From the NCBI GenBank assembly GCA_018240405.1, contig JAFEFW010000649.1, positions 1 through 43,934 on the forward strand: 43,934 nt of DNA. Reading direction: 5' to 3'. Within the stretch, counting starts at the first letter, position 1; each line of letters begins with the position of its first letter. Source of the DNA: Pseudomonadota bacterium (lineage in GTDB: Bacteria; Pseudomonadota; Alphaproteobacteria; Acetobacterales; Acetobacteraceae). The translations under genes were made by a program, and so were the position numbers. Positions 43,462 to 43,934 of the stretch are shown here, one piece after another. The notes beneath the pieces are model-generated. The model was not told the origin of the DNA. It searched no databases and was given only the letters and a program-made list of their open reading frames with translations.

Positions 43462-43914
43462 TCACTGAAACCGGGTGGCATAGTAGATATTGTATGTGCC
43501 AGCTATAAATCTCAGGAGTACAGCCGTCACCGTGACCGGCTGCTTTAACTGAAAATATTTCGGAATCTGCGTCGCGTTGCCCGCGTTGCATTGCGCCGGT
43601 GTGGTCATGGACCCACAAAACACGCCAACCACCGACGCGCCGGAGGGAAGCTGGCTTGTAAGCCATGTAGACGACACATTGGTTACGTCCGGCGGCGGAT
43701 TGTAGATCCCGTACTGTGCCGCCCCGCGCAGTCCCTCGTAAGAGGTTATCAGCCGCGCGGCCGCCATCCCCAGATCGAAGATCGACAACAGCAGCAGGGT
43801 AAGGATCGGGGCAATCAGGACAAATTCCACCGCCGCGGCACCACGAGCGCTGCGGACGAAGACATTTCGTGCTACAGTTCGCAAGCGCCCTGACAGGGAC
43901 ATCAGCGGTGCCAT
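43462..43914 (-). CDS. tadE: TadE-like pseudopilin (first gene of the Tad block)
   Basis: 150 residues from an ATG at 43914 (GAGG five bases upstream; a GTG at 43920 is the alternative). The N terminus contains RSARGAAAVEFVLIAPILTL with the Gly/Glu pattern of TadE-like pseudopilins, one membrane helix (about 28-50), then a small exported domain. It starts 10 bases upstream of the tadG region and is the most upstream Tad gene visible. The window ends 20 bases beyond its start, so more genes could precede it. Confidence 0.88.
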   Translation of the reverse strand: MAPLMSLSGRLRTVARNVFVRSARGAAAVEFVLIAPILTLLLLSIFDLGMAAARLITSYEGLRGAAQYGIYNPPPDVTNVSSTWLTSQLPSGASVVGVFCGSMTTPAQCNAGNATQIPKYFQLKQPVTVTAVLLRFIAGTYNIYYATRFQ

Positions 43915-43934
43915 CCTCACCTCATATCTCCAGC

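Overview
The window is GC-rich, densely coded DNA from an alphaproteobacterium. The best fit is Rhodospirillales/Acetobacterales, an inference from gene content: Hint-domain surface protein, Usg family protein, CIRCE-controlled groESL, divergent comEC/gltX, and a Tad/Flp pilus locus built like that of Caulobacter relatives. No rRNA, tRNA, CRISPR array, intact insertion sequence or prophage is visible. The only signs of gene flux are a toxin-antitoxin patch (about 20.0-21.2 kb) and a phage-CII-like regulator.

Layout: (1) 0-5.3 kb, leftward: an unidentified partial gene, the protease tldD, a triple-PAS histidine kinase translationally coupled to heme A synthase ctaA, and a Usg family gene. (2) 5.4-7.66 kb, rightward: groES-groEL with a promoter, a CIRCE operator and a strong terminator. 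(3) 7.7-12.5 kb: a ThuA-like protein converging on comEC, which is divergent from gltX. (4) 12.5-15.0 kb: a secreted PEP-CTERM protein with a predicted alpha/alpha-toroid (terpenoid-cyclase-like) fold, preceded by an exact match to the sigma-54 promoter consensus, then a phage-CII-like regulator. (5) 15.1-19.9 kb, leftward: the glycolate oxidase operon glcD-glcE-(small three-helix membrane protein)-glcF-(TPR protein). (6) 20.0-21.2 kb: hicA-hicB, with an unusually long HicB, and the wreck of a second toxin-antitoxin pair of RelE/ParE type. (7) 21.2-27.8 kb: an ABC-F protein, a small conserved protein, a 739-residue beta-repeat/Hint surface protein, a flavin reductase, a possible small membrane protein and a DUF1028 protein. 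(8) 27.9-31.6 kb: a sugar-phosphate cluster glk-tal-rpiA and a NIPSNAP protein. (9) 31.8-43.9 kb, leftward: a near-complete Tad/Flp pilus locus in the order tadE, tadG, second tadE, two flp pilins, cpaA, cpaB, cpaC, a cpaD-position lipoprotein, cpaE, cpaF, tadB, tadC, tadD.

How the parts work together: the Tad locus encodes prepilins and pseudopilins, the prepilin peptidase, the outer-membrane secretin with its accessory proteins, the localisation ATPase, the motor ATPase, two inner-membrane platform proteins and a TPR lipoprotein. Most of the block from cpaB to tadC uses four-base start/stop overlaps, so its translation is probably coupled. glcDEF is similarly compact and oxidises glycolate to glyoxylate. 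The most interesting signals are the sigma-54 site in front of the PEP-CTERM gene, the unnamed membrane protein inside glcDEF, the ctaA-coupled sensor kinase with no response regulator beside it, the shortened CpaD-position lipoprotein carrying the cpaE start signal inside its Gly/Ser tail, and the decaying toxin-antitoxin cluster.
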